64,000 bases of DNA from Ectocarpus siliculosus (Eukaryota; Sar; Phaeophyceae; Ectocarpales; Ectocarpaceae), in assembly GCA_000310025.1 (NCBI GenBank), contig FN648368.1:46156-110155 (forward strand). Direction: 5' to 3'. Each line of letters opens with the position of its first letter. Within the stretch, counting starts at the first letter, position 1. Shown piece after piece: positions 22,597 through 34,392 of this stretch. Position numbers and translations under genes: made by a program. The notes under the pieces are model-generated. The model was not told the DNA's origin, did no database searches, and worked only from the letters and a program-made list of their open reading frames with translations.

Positions 22597-25500
22597 ATGG
22601 GCCGCTCACGACGTTCTGCTCCCGCACGCCGGCCGGCGCCACGAAGGTAAGACTAAGAAGCGGCGAAACGTCTGCCCTCCGTAGCCGATAGAAAGGGTCC
22701 CGACTGGGAAGGGGCAGACAAGACGAAAGCGACTCTGCCCGTCTTCTTGTTGCGACGACCCTGACAATGTACCTCAACTCTCGCTCGGTGATAGGAAAGG
22801 TGTCAGCGTTTAGTAAGTTGTTTCTGGCGGTATGCGGATTATTTTCTTTGTAACGATGCACACATTTCACGTTCGTGGCCAGGTGATCAATGTGCCGCCG
22901 TGCCGTTGAACCCCGCAGTCAACTCGACGCCACGATCTGTAGAGAATGGGCCATGGTCACGCCCGGGCTTCCCTTCAAAGCACATCTTTAAATTCGCGTC
23001 GATAGGGTGAATGGTTGCTGCGGAGCTGGACAAGAAACTTCCCGCCTCTATCCATACCATGTAGTTGTATGTGTTGGACGTGCGCGTTGAACCTGTGCCC
23101 TCTCATTTTTAAAGAGAGGCATGATGTGTGAGCATCGATCTAGAAGGATGACACGCGTCCAGAAGGGTGGACAACCGCGATTTGAACCGCATGGGCGGGG
23201 ATGAGATTGATTACCTACAACAGAATATGACAGTCCTCGTGGACCGAATGGTCAGCTTAGACCTCATGGAATGGTACGCCTGGATGTGCAAGCTTACCAT
23301 GCGGTCCATGAGGCCGTGATGCTCTGGGTAGTCAATCTCGCCCCCAACCACGCGGTCCAATTTCGCCGTCGACCACATTCTGGACGCTCGTCAATCTCAC
23401 GGTGTCCAGTTCGCAGTCGAACACCTTTTGGACGGTCTGCCACAGCACATCACGGCCCTCATGGAGCGAATGGTATACTAGACTAGGGCTTGCCGTCCAC
23501 CGTGCTGGTCAAACGTCTTGCGAAGGGCGAACCTCGCGGTTGGCCCGAGCTGTCAGCTGGGCTCTTCGCCGATAGGCCCGTGACTACAGTTCGTGTAGGA
23601 GTCCTCAAGTTTGTCTGGTGGTGGTCACAGAGCACCGAGTACACAACAACAGCAGTGCAATAATACAAATCTCAATGTTCTCGCGGATACGTTTTTTCGA
23701 CGTGAATGTCACCCGTCGCAGCAGGCTACATCTTCTCTGGAGCTCTTGAATTCCATTTCTTGCAGCTGCTAGGCAATCGGCAAGAAACATACGATGAAGA
23801 CTGATGCGCCGATTATCTCCAGTCCTGTTGGCTTGAACCCGTATTGACGTCGTTTTTGCATATCGTGCTGCGTAGCCATCCTTACAACACCTACGCGGAG
23901 GAACTAGATTGACCCACCCAATGTTCCAGACAGCTCAAGCGCAGCAGTCTCCAGTGTAAGCATTGGTAGTTCAAGTATGCCTGTCGGCGATGCAGCATCG
24001 TAACCAACGTCAGCAGCTACACGAAGCGGAGGAAGTAGACCTCCACAGTAGTAGCCCTCGTGTCTGCAAGACCAGCTTCTCTCCCATACCACAACCCTCA
24101 TCTCCGGCGTGTGGTTGTGGACCGCAAATGTCGAGGCAAGTGTCGACGGAAGGGCAACACTAGAAACCCGAGCCGCAGCCCGCTACTTCTAAGTTGATGC
24201 TTCCACGGAAATCACGTGATTCCATGCACCTTGCTCTCCTTTTGTGACGTCATCGAGAGACGGTGCTAGATGTTTGTATTCGCTGCTACTGCGTGTGTTT
24301 GTTTCGCTCTCTTTTGTACAACTATAACACGTCATCCCGGCTCTCTCTTTCTCTCTTGACATGCTTCCTCCGTTCTTCCATCCATGTTACGCCTTGGTTT
24401 TTCCGTTATCCGTCCCCGATCTGCAAAAATCGGCTGTGCGTTCTGCGTGCGGTTTCCAATATGTGGGCACACTCGCCACTATGCCGTTGTAGTGCGCCGC
24501 CGGCTCGCGCCCCGCCTGCCCAGCCCCCGGCTCAGCAGCAGAGCGGAGGCGGCGGCATGCTCGCGGGAATGGCAAGCACCATGGCGCAGGGTTTCGCGTT
24601 CGGCACGGGATCGTCGATCGCACACAGGTATGCGGTGTCTGTCTCTCACTAGTCTGCTCTATGGTCAGTCAAAGCAGCATTAAGTGAATGGCAAGCACAC
24701 CTACGTTGGGTATGTTTCGCCCCGAGAAAGTTTTTGGTGCCGACGGTTGGGGTCAGATTCTCGTTGTCAGTATCGGTTTCGTTGGAGGTTCCGAAGCCAC
24801 CTAGCTATTACAGGCGTGCCCGTACCGCCCCGGTAGTGGCGGTCGGGGTTGAGAGACACAATCTTTGTGGTTGTTTCCATTGTGTGGGATTGGTTTTCGG
24901 ATCAACGTCGCCGCGGACGACACACCACTGATAAAATGGGTGGGTGTAAGGGTTCGTACAACACAGGTATCAAGAGCGTGTCGAACAGGGTAGGCACCAA
25001 GCTGCTCGCATAGTGGCAGGCGAAATCGTAAGCTGGAGAGAGATGGATCGTCCATGTTCTGGCCGCCGGTGACCAGAAAGTTGTTGCCCAACAGCGGTAG
25101 TCGATGGCAGTTGATATACAGAACACTGTAATACCCGTGCGTTTGTAAGTATTCACCGCTTCCCGGACTGAATGATGATGCGCTCTACTGGCATACGCAG
25201 GGCCGTTGGTGCGGTAATGGGAGGTGGCGGCTCTTCGGCGCCCGTGGAGCAAGCTCAGGAGCAAGCGGTGAGTATTGTCATGTCCATGCCCCTGTAGGCA
25301 CTGAGTGTGCCCCCCCCCATCCCCATGTTGTTTTCGGTCTGAACCAAGCTTTCTGTCGCCAACGCCAACCCCACGGCAACATCCGCCGGTCGAGGTTTGG
25401 TTGATGGAGGGTCAATGATCACCTCGAAGCTGTCCGGCCTATGTATCCGGTGCCCCCCCCCCCCCCCCCCCCCCCATTTGGGAAAAATTTGGGCAATGTG

Positions 25501-26852
25501 TTTTTCGTTTTAACCCAGCTTTTTGTTGCCCCCCCCAAACCCCCCGGGAAATTCCCCCGGTCAAGTTTTTGTTNNNNNNNNNNNNNNNNNNNNNNNNNNN
25601 NNNNNNNNNNNNNNNNNNNNNNNNNNNNNNNNNNNNNNNNNNNNNNNNNNNNNNNNNNNNNNNNNNNNNNNNNCCCGGGGACAAATTTCAGGACAAAGGG
25701 GGGATTTTTTTTTTTCCCACCCCCCTGTGGCCACGAGGGGGCCCCCCCCCCCCCCCCTTTTTTTTTTTTTTTTAAAAAAATTTTTTTTTGCCAAACCCAA
25801 CCCCCCGGGAAAATTCCCCGGGTGGGGTTTTGTTTGGGGGGGGGCAAATTTCCCCCTGAAGGTTTCCCGCCTTTTTTTTCGGGGCCCCCCCCCCCCCCCC
25901 CGCCCCAATACGGGAGTATTGTGGCCATGCTGTTTTCGGTTTGAGCCAAGCTTTCTGTCGCCGCCGCCAACCTCACGGCAACATCCGCCGGTCGAGGTTT
26001 TGGTAGATGGAGAGTCTAGCACCTCGAAGCTGTCCGGCCTATGTATTCGGTGGTGCCCCCCCCCCCAATACGGGAGTGTTGTGGATGAACCTCTAGGACT
26101 GCTTTCCTCCTTGCACGGGGTAATGGAAATGACGCGAAAAACAACCCTCTGTACACGGCCCAGCTGCATTGTTGCTCTCAACGGGGTGAATGAGTTGGAC
26201 CAACAGGGCCGATGAGTGTAACTCTCTCTGTGCTTGTGTTGATTTTCCCCGTTGTTACTGCTGTTGTCTTCACAATTGTAAACCGCTCCAATCTCTGTAC
26301 ACAGTACCTTCGTATGTCCGTGCTGATCTGACACTTGGGGCGGTCGATTCCCGTGGTCACAAGATAACTTACCCAAAAAAATGTTACCCTCAAATACAAT
26401 GGGGCTGAAAAATAATACCAGGGCAATCAGCGCTCACGGGTCTCGGCCGTTGCCTGTTTCCCCAGATACGCCGCACAAGTTATCACCCACGCTTGAAATT
26501 GTGGCTCTATCTATACAATGGGTGGTTTTGCTCTTGCCCGGCCTGATTTATCGCCCTGCTTTTCATATCTATTGTTTCGTTTCACTGCACCTCCGTGAAT
26601 CTTGTCATGGGACTACATGTGGTACCGAACACCCGCACCCCCTCATCTCCTGTATTTTCTTTGTTTTTCCGGTGTGAACACAACAATGAACAGCCGCAGG
26701 CTTACCAGCAGCCCCCGGTTGACCCATGCGACGTGGACAAGCAAAACTTCGGACAGTGCCTGCAGAACAACAACAACGACGTCACTGCGTGCCAGTTCGT
26801 CTTCGAGGCCCTGCAGACCTGCCAAATGGAGGCCAAGAAGAGCTACAACTAA
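22597..26852 (+). CDS. Twin-CX9C mitochondrial protein, CHCHD2/CHCHD10/Mix17 family
   Basis: Small intermembrane-space or cristae-associated protein of the CHCHD2/10 (yeast Mix17) family. Exons 22597-22646, 24493-24627, 25201-25267 and 26694-26852 join in phase to 136 aa; the last acceptor could also be at 26700. The N-terminus (MGRSRRSAPARRPAPR) is basic, Ser/Ala/Pro-rich and acid-free, as in the family, and continues Pro/Ala/Gln-rich. The central GGGGMLAGMASTMAQGFAFG segment followed by SSIAHR and AVGAVMGGG matches the Gly/Ala membrane-like stretch. The C-terminal CHCH domain has CDVDKQNFGQC and CQFVFEALQTC, two CX9C motifs for the MIA40 disulfide relay. Length is near the family norm of ~140-155. 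Introns total 3.8 kb against 411 bp coding; intron 1 holds a decayed coding fragment and intron 3 holds a repeat array and an assembly gap. Confidence 0.87.
23160..23485 (+). pseudogene. Decayed coding fragment with internal peptide repeat, in CHCHD intron 1
   Basis: One frame from ~23169 reads about 49 codons (VDNRDLNRMGGDEIDYLQQN, then LVDRMVSLDLMEWYAWM) to a TGA. Another frame further on reads AVDHILDARQSHGVQFAVEH, then LLDGLPQHITALMERMVY to a TAG at 23481. The preceding bases give NHAVQF and would continue into AVDHILD only after a one-base shift at ~23361, so HxVQFAVxHxLD occurs twice. The family is not recognised. The composition looks like former protein-coding DNA, perhaps from a mobile element. 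Confidence 0.35.
25314..26085 (+). repeat. ~150 bp tandem repeat array with assembly gap
   Basis: Copies at 25314-25453 and 25907-26055 share GCTGTTTTCGGT-like, CCAAGCTTTCTGTCGCC, CACGGCAACATCCGCCGGTCGAGG, ACCTCGAAGCTGTCCGGCC and TATGTAT followed by a C-run, with CCCAATACGGGAGT between units. Another copy is recognisable in distorted form at 25466-25573. It lies in intron 3 of the CHCHD-type gene. Confidence 0.7.
25450..25906. other. Assembly gap (N 25574-25673) with low-quality flanks
   Basis: One hundred Ns flanked by homopolymer-inflated sequence. The left flank (25466-25573) parallels the clean repeat unit: TTGTTTTCGGTCTGAACCAAGC corresponds to a version with extra T and A, and CGCCGGTCGAGGTTTGGTT to CCCCGGTCAAGTTTTTGTT. 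These bases look like poor base calls, not biology, and no gene should be read here. Confidence 0.75.
26255..26405 (+). repeat. Dispersed repeat C, copy 2
   Basis: Second copy of the repeat at 10728-10880, same orientation, in intron 3 of the CHCHD-type gene. Both copies are preceded by a TTG/CTG-rich stretch. Confidence 0.7.
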
Positions 26853-27960
26853 ATACACGGGGTATACTTTGGCGAGGGGGCGCCCCGAGACAGCCTGGTG
26901 TTTTGTTTGGATCACGAGCGAGCGATCGACCTGCATCAACCCTGCTGTTTTGATGCATTTTTGTCGTGGTGGATAAAGGATCCCCGCTGCTCAAACGGGG
27001 GGTTCCGGGGGGGGCGGCGGGGGGGGGGGGGGGACGAAAGTTGGACCTGTGGGCGGGAATGGCAAGAATGTGTTCTCCGGGTGCAGCCGCACCCTTGATC
27101 TGGCCCTTTTGTTTTTTCCCTGCAAGCGGAGGATAGAATTGGTAGGGGGCTCTTTCCTGGTTTGAATGAAAGGGTTCCAGCACGTTTTGGAGGCTGTGCG
27201 TCGGTCGCCGGCCGTTGTTGCGCGTGGAGTTCCTTTTGTGACTCTTGGGGTGTGAAACGGTTCGGGTCGCACGCACCGATGTACTATCGGTGCAGGGGTA
27301 GGCGCGATGGGCCCGAAATGTAAAATATAATTATATCAAGGCGATATCAGTGGAGTTTTCTTTCCTCTGATATTTGAGTTGTACACACACGGGTGAGGTT
27401 TCCCTTCGGTTTTTCACACCGACATCCGGACGAATGTCGCATCGCTGTTGAATTGTCGCGGGCGCTTGCTCGTGACGTCATGAGATAACTCCGGCGCCTA
27501 TGCGGGGATAAGACACTGCGCGTCTCTGCGGACCACACTGCGTTGCCCTCAAGAACGAATAAATTCGGTTCAGGCGAAACGGGTGGGAGGGGGTAGTCTT
27601 GTTCGTTTCATCCCCTTTTCCCTAAGGGGCAGTAGTGAATGTGAGCTCTCATCGAATTCCATTGCCAAGAACCCACCTTCTTTGAACTCTCTGAACCCAT
27701 TTCAATCAATCTCCATTGTCACAGGGTGCACTCGTGAAGACACGCCGCTAAGACAAAAAAAGAGAGACGGGTAACTTGACACCCCCTTCCATCCAGCAAC
27801 ACAAACAAACGAGCGACAGAAAAGCTAGGCGTAGCATGCACAGGACTTTTGTTTATGAAACCGAAATAACCTCCACCCCCGCATGGCAATAGGTCAAACA
27901 CACACGGCACGAGTCCCGAAAGAGACGAGCGATGAGTCCCCCCTGTATATGAAGGCAAAT
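26853..27960. other. Convergent intergenic region
   Basis: Lies between the 3' ends of the CHCHD-type gene (plus) and the SDR gene (minus). It contains a G-rich run at 26997-27034 and no ORF with family features. Both 3' UTRs are expected here. Confidence 0.4.
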
Positions 27961-29806
27961 CTACCACACGATTCTGCTGCCGTCAAACGCGTAGAACCCC
28001 CCGGACAAGTCCTCGGTCATGGAATCCACGATTCCCAGCACTTGAGACACGGTGTAGTCCGGTGTGAAGAGCTTCTCAGGTTTGACGTTCGCCTGGAACG
28101 GCTCCGACAGTCCAGTGTCGGTTGTCCCGGGGTGGTAACTAAAGGCCCACACCCGGCGGCGCCTGAGCTCGATGGAGATGCCCTTGGTTGCCATGTTCAA
28201 CGCAGACTGATTCGAGGGATGCGCACAGCGCATAAAATAGACAAACGCGACAGAAACGTATGGCAAGGCTTCGTGGAGTGAGAAAGCGGGCGCCGGGGAC
28301 AACGGGGCGTCAGAGGGTAGTTGGGTCAGCTGTTGAGCATTCCCAGGGCATCCGGTGTTCCTGGCATCGGGCGAGCAACAAACAGCTCGGTTGTATCAAG
28401 GGATGGCTTTCGGCTTCAACTTCTGAGGAGCTTTCTCTCTCGCTGACACGAGACAACCCAACCCAGCCTCTTTCCATCGTTCGTCAACGCCACCCCCCCC
28501 CCGACGTAACACTTCCGGGGGTCTGGCGCTTGCGGAAGAACGCCCTGTCTGCATGCAGTCCCACACCTTCGACATGCGGTAGCTGTGCCAGCCTCCCAAC
28601 CCGTTGTCCCCAATCGATCCGACCCGAGCGCTGAAATTGACCACGACAGACGGAGGTTTCGCGCCGTCGTCCCCCTTCTTTGCCGGGCTTTCCAAGAGAG
28701 GCGTCAACGCTGCCACCAGCATCATGGGGCCTATGGTGTTAACCTCCAGGGTATGTCGCAGCCAATCCCGGTCCATCGCGCGCACGGATCGCTCCGGACC
28801 TGGAGTATTCTTGCCGTCGCCTAGCACGCCCGCAACGTTGAACAGAAGGTCTACGCGCTGCAGAGGGGATGGGGAAGGGTGGCAGTGTGGTTGGGAGGGG
28901 AAGCGCATTCCCTTCTATCGAGGGTTGCGGAGGCCTCTCGTACTAAGACTTCCCACCGTCTTTGGTCTTGTGCGGCTCCGCACGAGACGTATTCCTCAAG
29001 GGAGGCAGGCGTCTGACCTCAACCAACCTATTCAGGTCTTTTTTCAAGTGTAAAAAAGCGCTTTACGCTCAAAAGGCCAACCAACACACAGCGCCTAACC
29101 TGACGAAAAGCAGAAAAACCATTGACGAACGTAGCATTTACCCACCCCGTATGTGCTCCTAACATGCTCTGCGGCGGTCTCCAGGGAGGTCTGGTCTTCG
29201 ATATCCATCTTGACCATGTCTAGCCTTTTCTCGTTTCCAGCTATCCTTCCAAGGGCGCGCAGGTCTGCCGCGGAAGAGGGGTCCCTGCATGCCGCAACCA
29301 CGGTTCCTGTTCAGTAGTGTGCGACAAAAGAAAACGACAGGAGTTACCTATGCAACACAACAACGATCACGCGGGAAAGTATGTCACAGGCTTTTCTCTC
29401 CTTGTAAAGAAACGCTGCCCTGGATACCTATGCAACACAACGATCACGTGGGAAAACGCTGCCCTGGAGCTAGCGTCCCCCACGCTGAGTTTAAAGCTTC
29501 GCTTTCCTACAGTCACCGGCCGTCTTCTTTCGTGCACGCTTCGCACCAACGCTTCCATGTTGGTCTTCGTATGGTAACACGCTTTTCGCCCGCTGCGATA
29601 CAGTAGTCTCGCTCACCCTTGGCCCTTTCCAGCAGCTGCCTTGTCACCTCCAGCCCTATTCCCCTGTTGGCCCCGGTCACAAACGCCACCGACCCGGGGT
29701 CGGCATTGCGTCTAGCGGCAGCCTCCGTCTTCACGAACTTTACCACTCCACCAGAAGGTTCTCCTGCCGCAGCCGTCGCCATCGCCGGATTGCTACCGGT
29801 AGACAT
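27961..29806 (-). CDS. Short-chain dehydrogenase/reductase, C-factor (CsgA)-like
   Basis: NAD(P)-dependent oxidoreductase with a Rossmann fold. Exons 29806-29617, 29306-29146, 28857-28567 and 28206-27961 close in phase to 295 aa. Visible motifs are the cofactor-binding TGANRGIG (residues 44-51), NVAG (124-127) ending beta-4, SARVGSIGDN with a candidate catalytic Ser193, and the catalytic pair YRMSK (Tyr210, Lys214), which falls at the exon 3/4 junction before SALNM. The SARVGSI plus YRxSK-SALNM combination and the C-terminal GFYAFDGSRIVW ending are typical of C-factor-like SDRs. The ~40 residues before the Rossmann fold are an extension. The frame is also open to an ATG at 29971, which would add an Arg-rich, acid-poor leader, so organelle targeting is possible. 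Substrate unknown. Convergent with the CHCHD-type gene. Confidence 0.88.
29346..29470. repeat. Tandem duplication in SDR intron 1
   Basis: CCTATGCAACACAAC...GATCACGYGGGAAA occurs at ~29347 and ~29427, and AAACGCTGCCCTGGA at ~29409 and ~29454, so a roughly 80 bp segment is duplicated with rearranged order. Confidence 0.55.
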
Positions 29807-32720
29807 GCCCTTTCGGGAAACGCAGCGGCTTGGATGCCCAGCAGATGATATATCTGGCCGCGTGTTGGCGTGGTATCTCGCAACAGGAGTAGCGTAACGT
29901 TGGCACCACGGTAGCAGCGGTGAGCGTCCACGGCTACAAGTACGGTGGTTGGCCCAGCCGGCAGTTGTCACGGTCCTCGGTAACCCTCTGTCAGCCGCTG
30001 AAAAGGGGAACCCTGGGTGTGTGAAAGGAAGTCCGGATTGTTAGAAGGACGGGAACGTGCAGCATCAGTACCAGGCAAGTGTCACCAGAGTCAGTGGCAG
30101 TAGCGAGCTTCTCACCGCGCTCAGCCAAAAAAATGCCCCGCCTTCAAAGTTTCGGACCATGCTCTACTGTGCTGTCTATCTGAGCATATAACGGAATATG
30201 ACACACCTCGTATCAGTAGCCTAGACGGCTCCTGCTACTGGGGGCAACGTGTATTTCCTGTGTTACAATAGCAATCGATGCAATGCGGGTCCACTGTATG
30301 CCCATGTTCCCACAGAGTGTCCAACCAGCCCGCGAAAAACGCACCTTGTGCAACAACAGTAGCACGCCATGAACCAACGGACGTTCTACTAACGAAGCCT
30401 AACAGCGCGGAGAAGACCATCGCTGCCGTCACACAGACAACGCTTGACTTTCGCTGCGCGCTTCTGCCCGAACAGAGTCAGATCGTCAGATCGTCTCCTC
30501 CGATGTCCTGGACCGACCGAGTCAGATCCACCTTCTTCGGGGTCCCGCCGCGGTTGCGGTTCTTGCTGCCAAAGTGATTGCTAACGTCGGTGAGGTCGTG
30601 ACCGGCTACTCTGTTCTCCTACAGTAGGTCCTTTCCCACCCTCCAGAAGACGCTGAAGGCGCGCCCCGCCTACGAACAATGTCCTGACAACACGGTACAC
30701 TTGGTACGCTGTACACAAAGCGAAACAGGTTCTGGGCGCCGGATAATGCATCGGTTCGGGCTCTGTGTACTGTTCTTCTTCTTTAGTTATGCCGCATGCT
30801 GCATCTTCAGGCTTCTCGCTTTTCGCACACATCGTGGTAGCAAGCACCGGGAGCATGCGATCACGCTGGAGTAGACATGATGAAATCGTAAAGTGTCTTG
30901 TTTGTGTAGGGTGGGTGTGTTTCCAAAGTACATTTACATGTATATCGATAGATGCGTTGTTCTACTCCGTACAAGCCCTTACGAAAACATCGATCACCCT
31001 GTGTCCTCTCCTCTGGTACGAATACTCACGTAGATTCATCTGCATACCCTATGTAGATACGTCGGAGGCATGCCAAGTGGGCGGCAAAGGAATTAGTCTA
31101 GACACAACACAAAAAACAACTTTGATCTACAATATTTTCTTGCTCGACAGTCAAGAGACTAACGAGGGCGGTAAGGGTGGTTGGAAACAAACGTGTTGTT
31201 GCTGAGTTTTCCTTCACGTACTTATCGTCATGTAGTTTGAAGGTCGGTCTCCGGGGTCTGAACGAGATCACTACGAGGCACTGTTGCGGCATTCGAAAAA
31301 AGCACCGCACAGGGAGCGCTCTTTTCGGAGTGCGCCCCTCGCCTTAGAATGTGCGGTGAATACGCACAAACACAGAACACGCAAGGAACTACATACAAAC
31401 GCACGAACACCCCAGACACAAACACCAACTATTGAACATTTCACTCACCACGAGAACGGTTCGAAGTTGATTGAAAGGCTAGATATTGACGTTCTAAACT
31501 CGGACACGTCAACCGCGAATCAATGGTCCCTTACAAAGATAACAGAAAAAGTGCGAGCAATGCTACAATCAGAAGGGACGAATCACAAGAATTGCCAGCA
31601 CGTTGCGACCAGCTTGGCCAGATCTCTCTCTCTTTCTCTGTCTCTCCATAACGTGCGGTCTCTGAACGGCAACTGTAGACTACGTGGCTTCAGCCTTCTG
31701 CAGTTTTTGGTCTTGTTGGCGTGGGCCCGCCAGGTCTGCGAGACAAGGGAACGAGGCGAAAACGCGTTCAACGGTCACGCAGAGACAAGATTGACTTTGT
31801 GGCGTCAAGACGGAGGCGAGTCAAGACGGAGGCGAGTCGATTTGAAACCGTGGGGTGAAGGGGAATCCACAAAAGAGAGAAAACGGTGTACCCCGTGCAA
31901 TTCTGTTTTCAACAGCATACACTTCAGCCTCCCACCATTCGTTCTCTTCAATCGATTCCTGACGTGGACGTACAAACGCGAACAAGAAAGGGAGCATACA
32001 TTTCGTTCTGTCAAGATAAGAAAAGAACTACGAAAGCTGGGGCTTGGTAGGCCCCTCTCGTACACCGCCAGTGTGTTTCTTAGGTGTAAAGCAGAAACAG
32101 TCGCGGCATTAGATGTATACATCAGATGACGAGTACACACCTGGTGTCGGGCGGCACTGCCCCCGTCAACGGTCCGCTTGTTTGCGCTAAGTAAAGATTT
32201 CCGTCCTGTGGGGTGTTTGAGACGAAGATACGAATGCAGAGCAGCAGATCTCATTTGGCTAACGAATCGCTCACGAAATTTGAGCTACGTGCTCGAACAG
32301 ACGCCTGGCCACATTGCACAGTCTTGTGTGTAGCACGGTGCAAGATATCCCGAGGTCGCTGCAAGAACGTGCTCCCATCCGGGTGCAGGTGTTATGAAAA
32401 AACCGAGTGTTGAATGCCGGTAATGTCGAGAGACCTCCACATCACATGCACATGGCCTGCAAGGACTGCTCCCATGTACCACCATAACCGATTGATTGTT
32501 GTCTGTTACTGACTTGTTTCTTCCTGATCTACAGCATCTACCGACCGAGATCGTTTCTTCTTTTAGCCCTGGTGACGTCAGTGAGCGTAGCATTGTCGCA
32601 TTCCGCGAGCCGGATGCCACATTCCCTGAGCCAGATGCCGCAACATAGATTATCGATGCGTGCTTGCGGTGCTACTGATTCTGGCAGACTTGCCCAACCA
32701 CGATCACAAACGAATCTTAC
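29807..32720. other. Upstream region of the SDR gene, no supported gene
   Basis: About 2.9 kb. The minus-strand frame upstream of the SDR start is open to 29971. A possible isolated minus-strand exon at ~30351-30428 (MVFSALLGFVSRTS, hydrophobic, with cggcag before and gtgcgt after) could not be connected to anything. A short pyrimidine-rich run lies at 31623-31649. A 22-bp motif shared with 41311 occurs at 31235. Confidence 0.35.
31235..31258 (+). repeat. Shared 21-22 bp motif, copy 1
   Basis: GTTTGAAGGTCGGTCTCCGGGG occurs here and at 41311-41334. The bases beyond it on both sides differ, which fits a short conserved end of a mobile element or a binding site. Confidence 0.45.
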
Positions 32721-34277
32721 CTTCCCGATGATATGCCGACCATCGGTAGGGTCTAGCTCAGGGAGGGTATCGCCTGGGGGTGCGCGGAGTGGCGGCCCCT
32801 TGCCCGAAGGTGACCACAACTGAAACCCGCCGCCTCTCGAAACCCCTGGGAACAAGTCCATTTTGTCTGGGTGCACAATTGGTGCCTTCAAGGGACAGTG
32901 GTGAAAGAAAGAGGGAGGGTGGATGGGGAATGGAGGGTGCGGGACGTACGAAACTTCAGGATACTCCGCGACCTCCGTGAGACTGATGCAGCGTTATCTT
33001 CTACGGTTGACTGGTACAGTATCTTTTAGTCCGTGGTATCGATGAATAGCGGGGTTGAACGCATGCCCCAGGAGCGCACAGGAGTCGAGTGCACGGTGGC
33101 CAGCTGCCGAACCTTCGTGCGGCACCGTATGACTGGTACAGGAAGTCAAAATCTGTGCTATTCCCCGCCCTCCAACGCAAATACTGATATAGAACCCATT
33201 GGGTTGATGTTTGTACCATATCCAATAGAAGACATGAAAGGCACAGCAAGCCCGACCCGGTTTTTTTCTGACGAGAAAGAGACAACGTATTGTACCAAGA
33301 AGCATGGTGCGCAAGCTCAACCTCGTGTGCACTGGAAATGTCGCGTTTCGTGCGATTTTTTGTGTGATTCGTGTCTCGCAGTTTCAGCACATGCGTCCAT
33401 TGAGGTCGCACCTTGCAGGAAAGGCAAGTGCCGACAGCCATTCCGTCTGGTTTGACCGCTCTCCCGAAGCCGTCGGTGAGCTGCTTGCTCAGCGCCAGAG
33501 CTCCCTCCGGGTCAGGCTCCCATGCTTCCCAGGCTGAATTGGAGAACGAGCGTCGGTGCGAGGTGGGTACACAAGGCACAGCAGTGACAGCATTCAGAAG
33601 GTTTTCGCTCGGTTTATTGCTTCGCGACAGGGCTAAGGCGGCAAGGAAACGAACCCGCGGGTTTCCGTCGAGAGTTTGCTGTCCACCATCCAGACTACAT
33701 GAGTCAACGCTCTTGCTGTCGATACCTCCAGCAAGCAATCGCTGTGCATGCTTCCCGAAAATCTCGAAGTTTGGTGACAACCGAAGCACGCACAAAGTCA
33801 ACAAGAGGCCTTCAGGCACGAGGCTAATCTCTCCGGGCCGGCCCCCTGGGCTCTAGGCCGTTGAGCCAAAGCTGCGGTACTGACCACGATGGCGACAAGT
33901 CATGCCTTCGACTATGGAGGTGTCTCTACGTAAACTACACACAACAAATCCAGCAATCTACCCCAATTATCGACGAACACCAGTGCAGAAACTTCACACG
34001 CCAACGCGACTCCATCGATCTGTAGTAAATGGTACCGCGCACCGTCAATGTCGTTGTTGCTCTGCGTCCCGCCAGGCCCCCCTTTCCCCCCTCTTTGTGC
34101 GGGCGTTCCACCGTAGCCATTCGGCCCCGCCGGTCCTGTCGGAGTCGCCCCCTGCACAGCCGTCGATCCCCCACTTCCCCTTCGGATAACCGCGTTGTTT
34201 ACCCTTCCGTGGGGGCACCCAGAAATCGGAAGGTTCGACACCGGCCCCGCACGAGCAGGGCAGAAAACGGGAAACAA
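32721..34277 (-). CDS. Tentative gene of unknown function (three candidate exons)
   Basis: Three open segments join in phase by good splice sites. A Gly/Pro/Thr-rich exon ends ...SNNDID at gacg|gtgcgc (~33990; 5' limit uncertain, within 34277). Next is 33533-33412 (AWEAWEPDPEGALALSKQLT to TCLSCK), then 32885-32721 (APIVHPDKMDLFPG to PTDGRHIIGK, followed by gtaaga). The acceptor of the last has a strong pyrimidine tract. Codon content looks protein-like (many D/E/P/G/K, no stops). I do not recognise the family, no downstream exon or stop was located, and the start is unclear. It ends less than 200 bp from the stop of the coiled-coil gene on the same strand. Could be chance joining. Confidence 0.3.
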
Positions 34278-34392
34278 AAATGACTCTCAAGCGAGACGCG
34301 AACCGGGATTTGTGTGACATCAGTGGTCGGTTCGTGAGGGGTGGATCAATTGTACGCGGCGTCTGATGCGGGGAATATTTCGCCGACGTGCC

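Noticed and set aside
25419-26376. ORFs running through the first N gap
   Set aside because: They contain the gap and runs of Pro, Gly, Phe and Lys from low-quality homopolymers.
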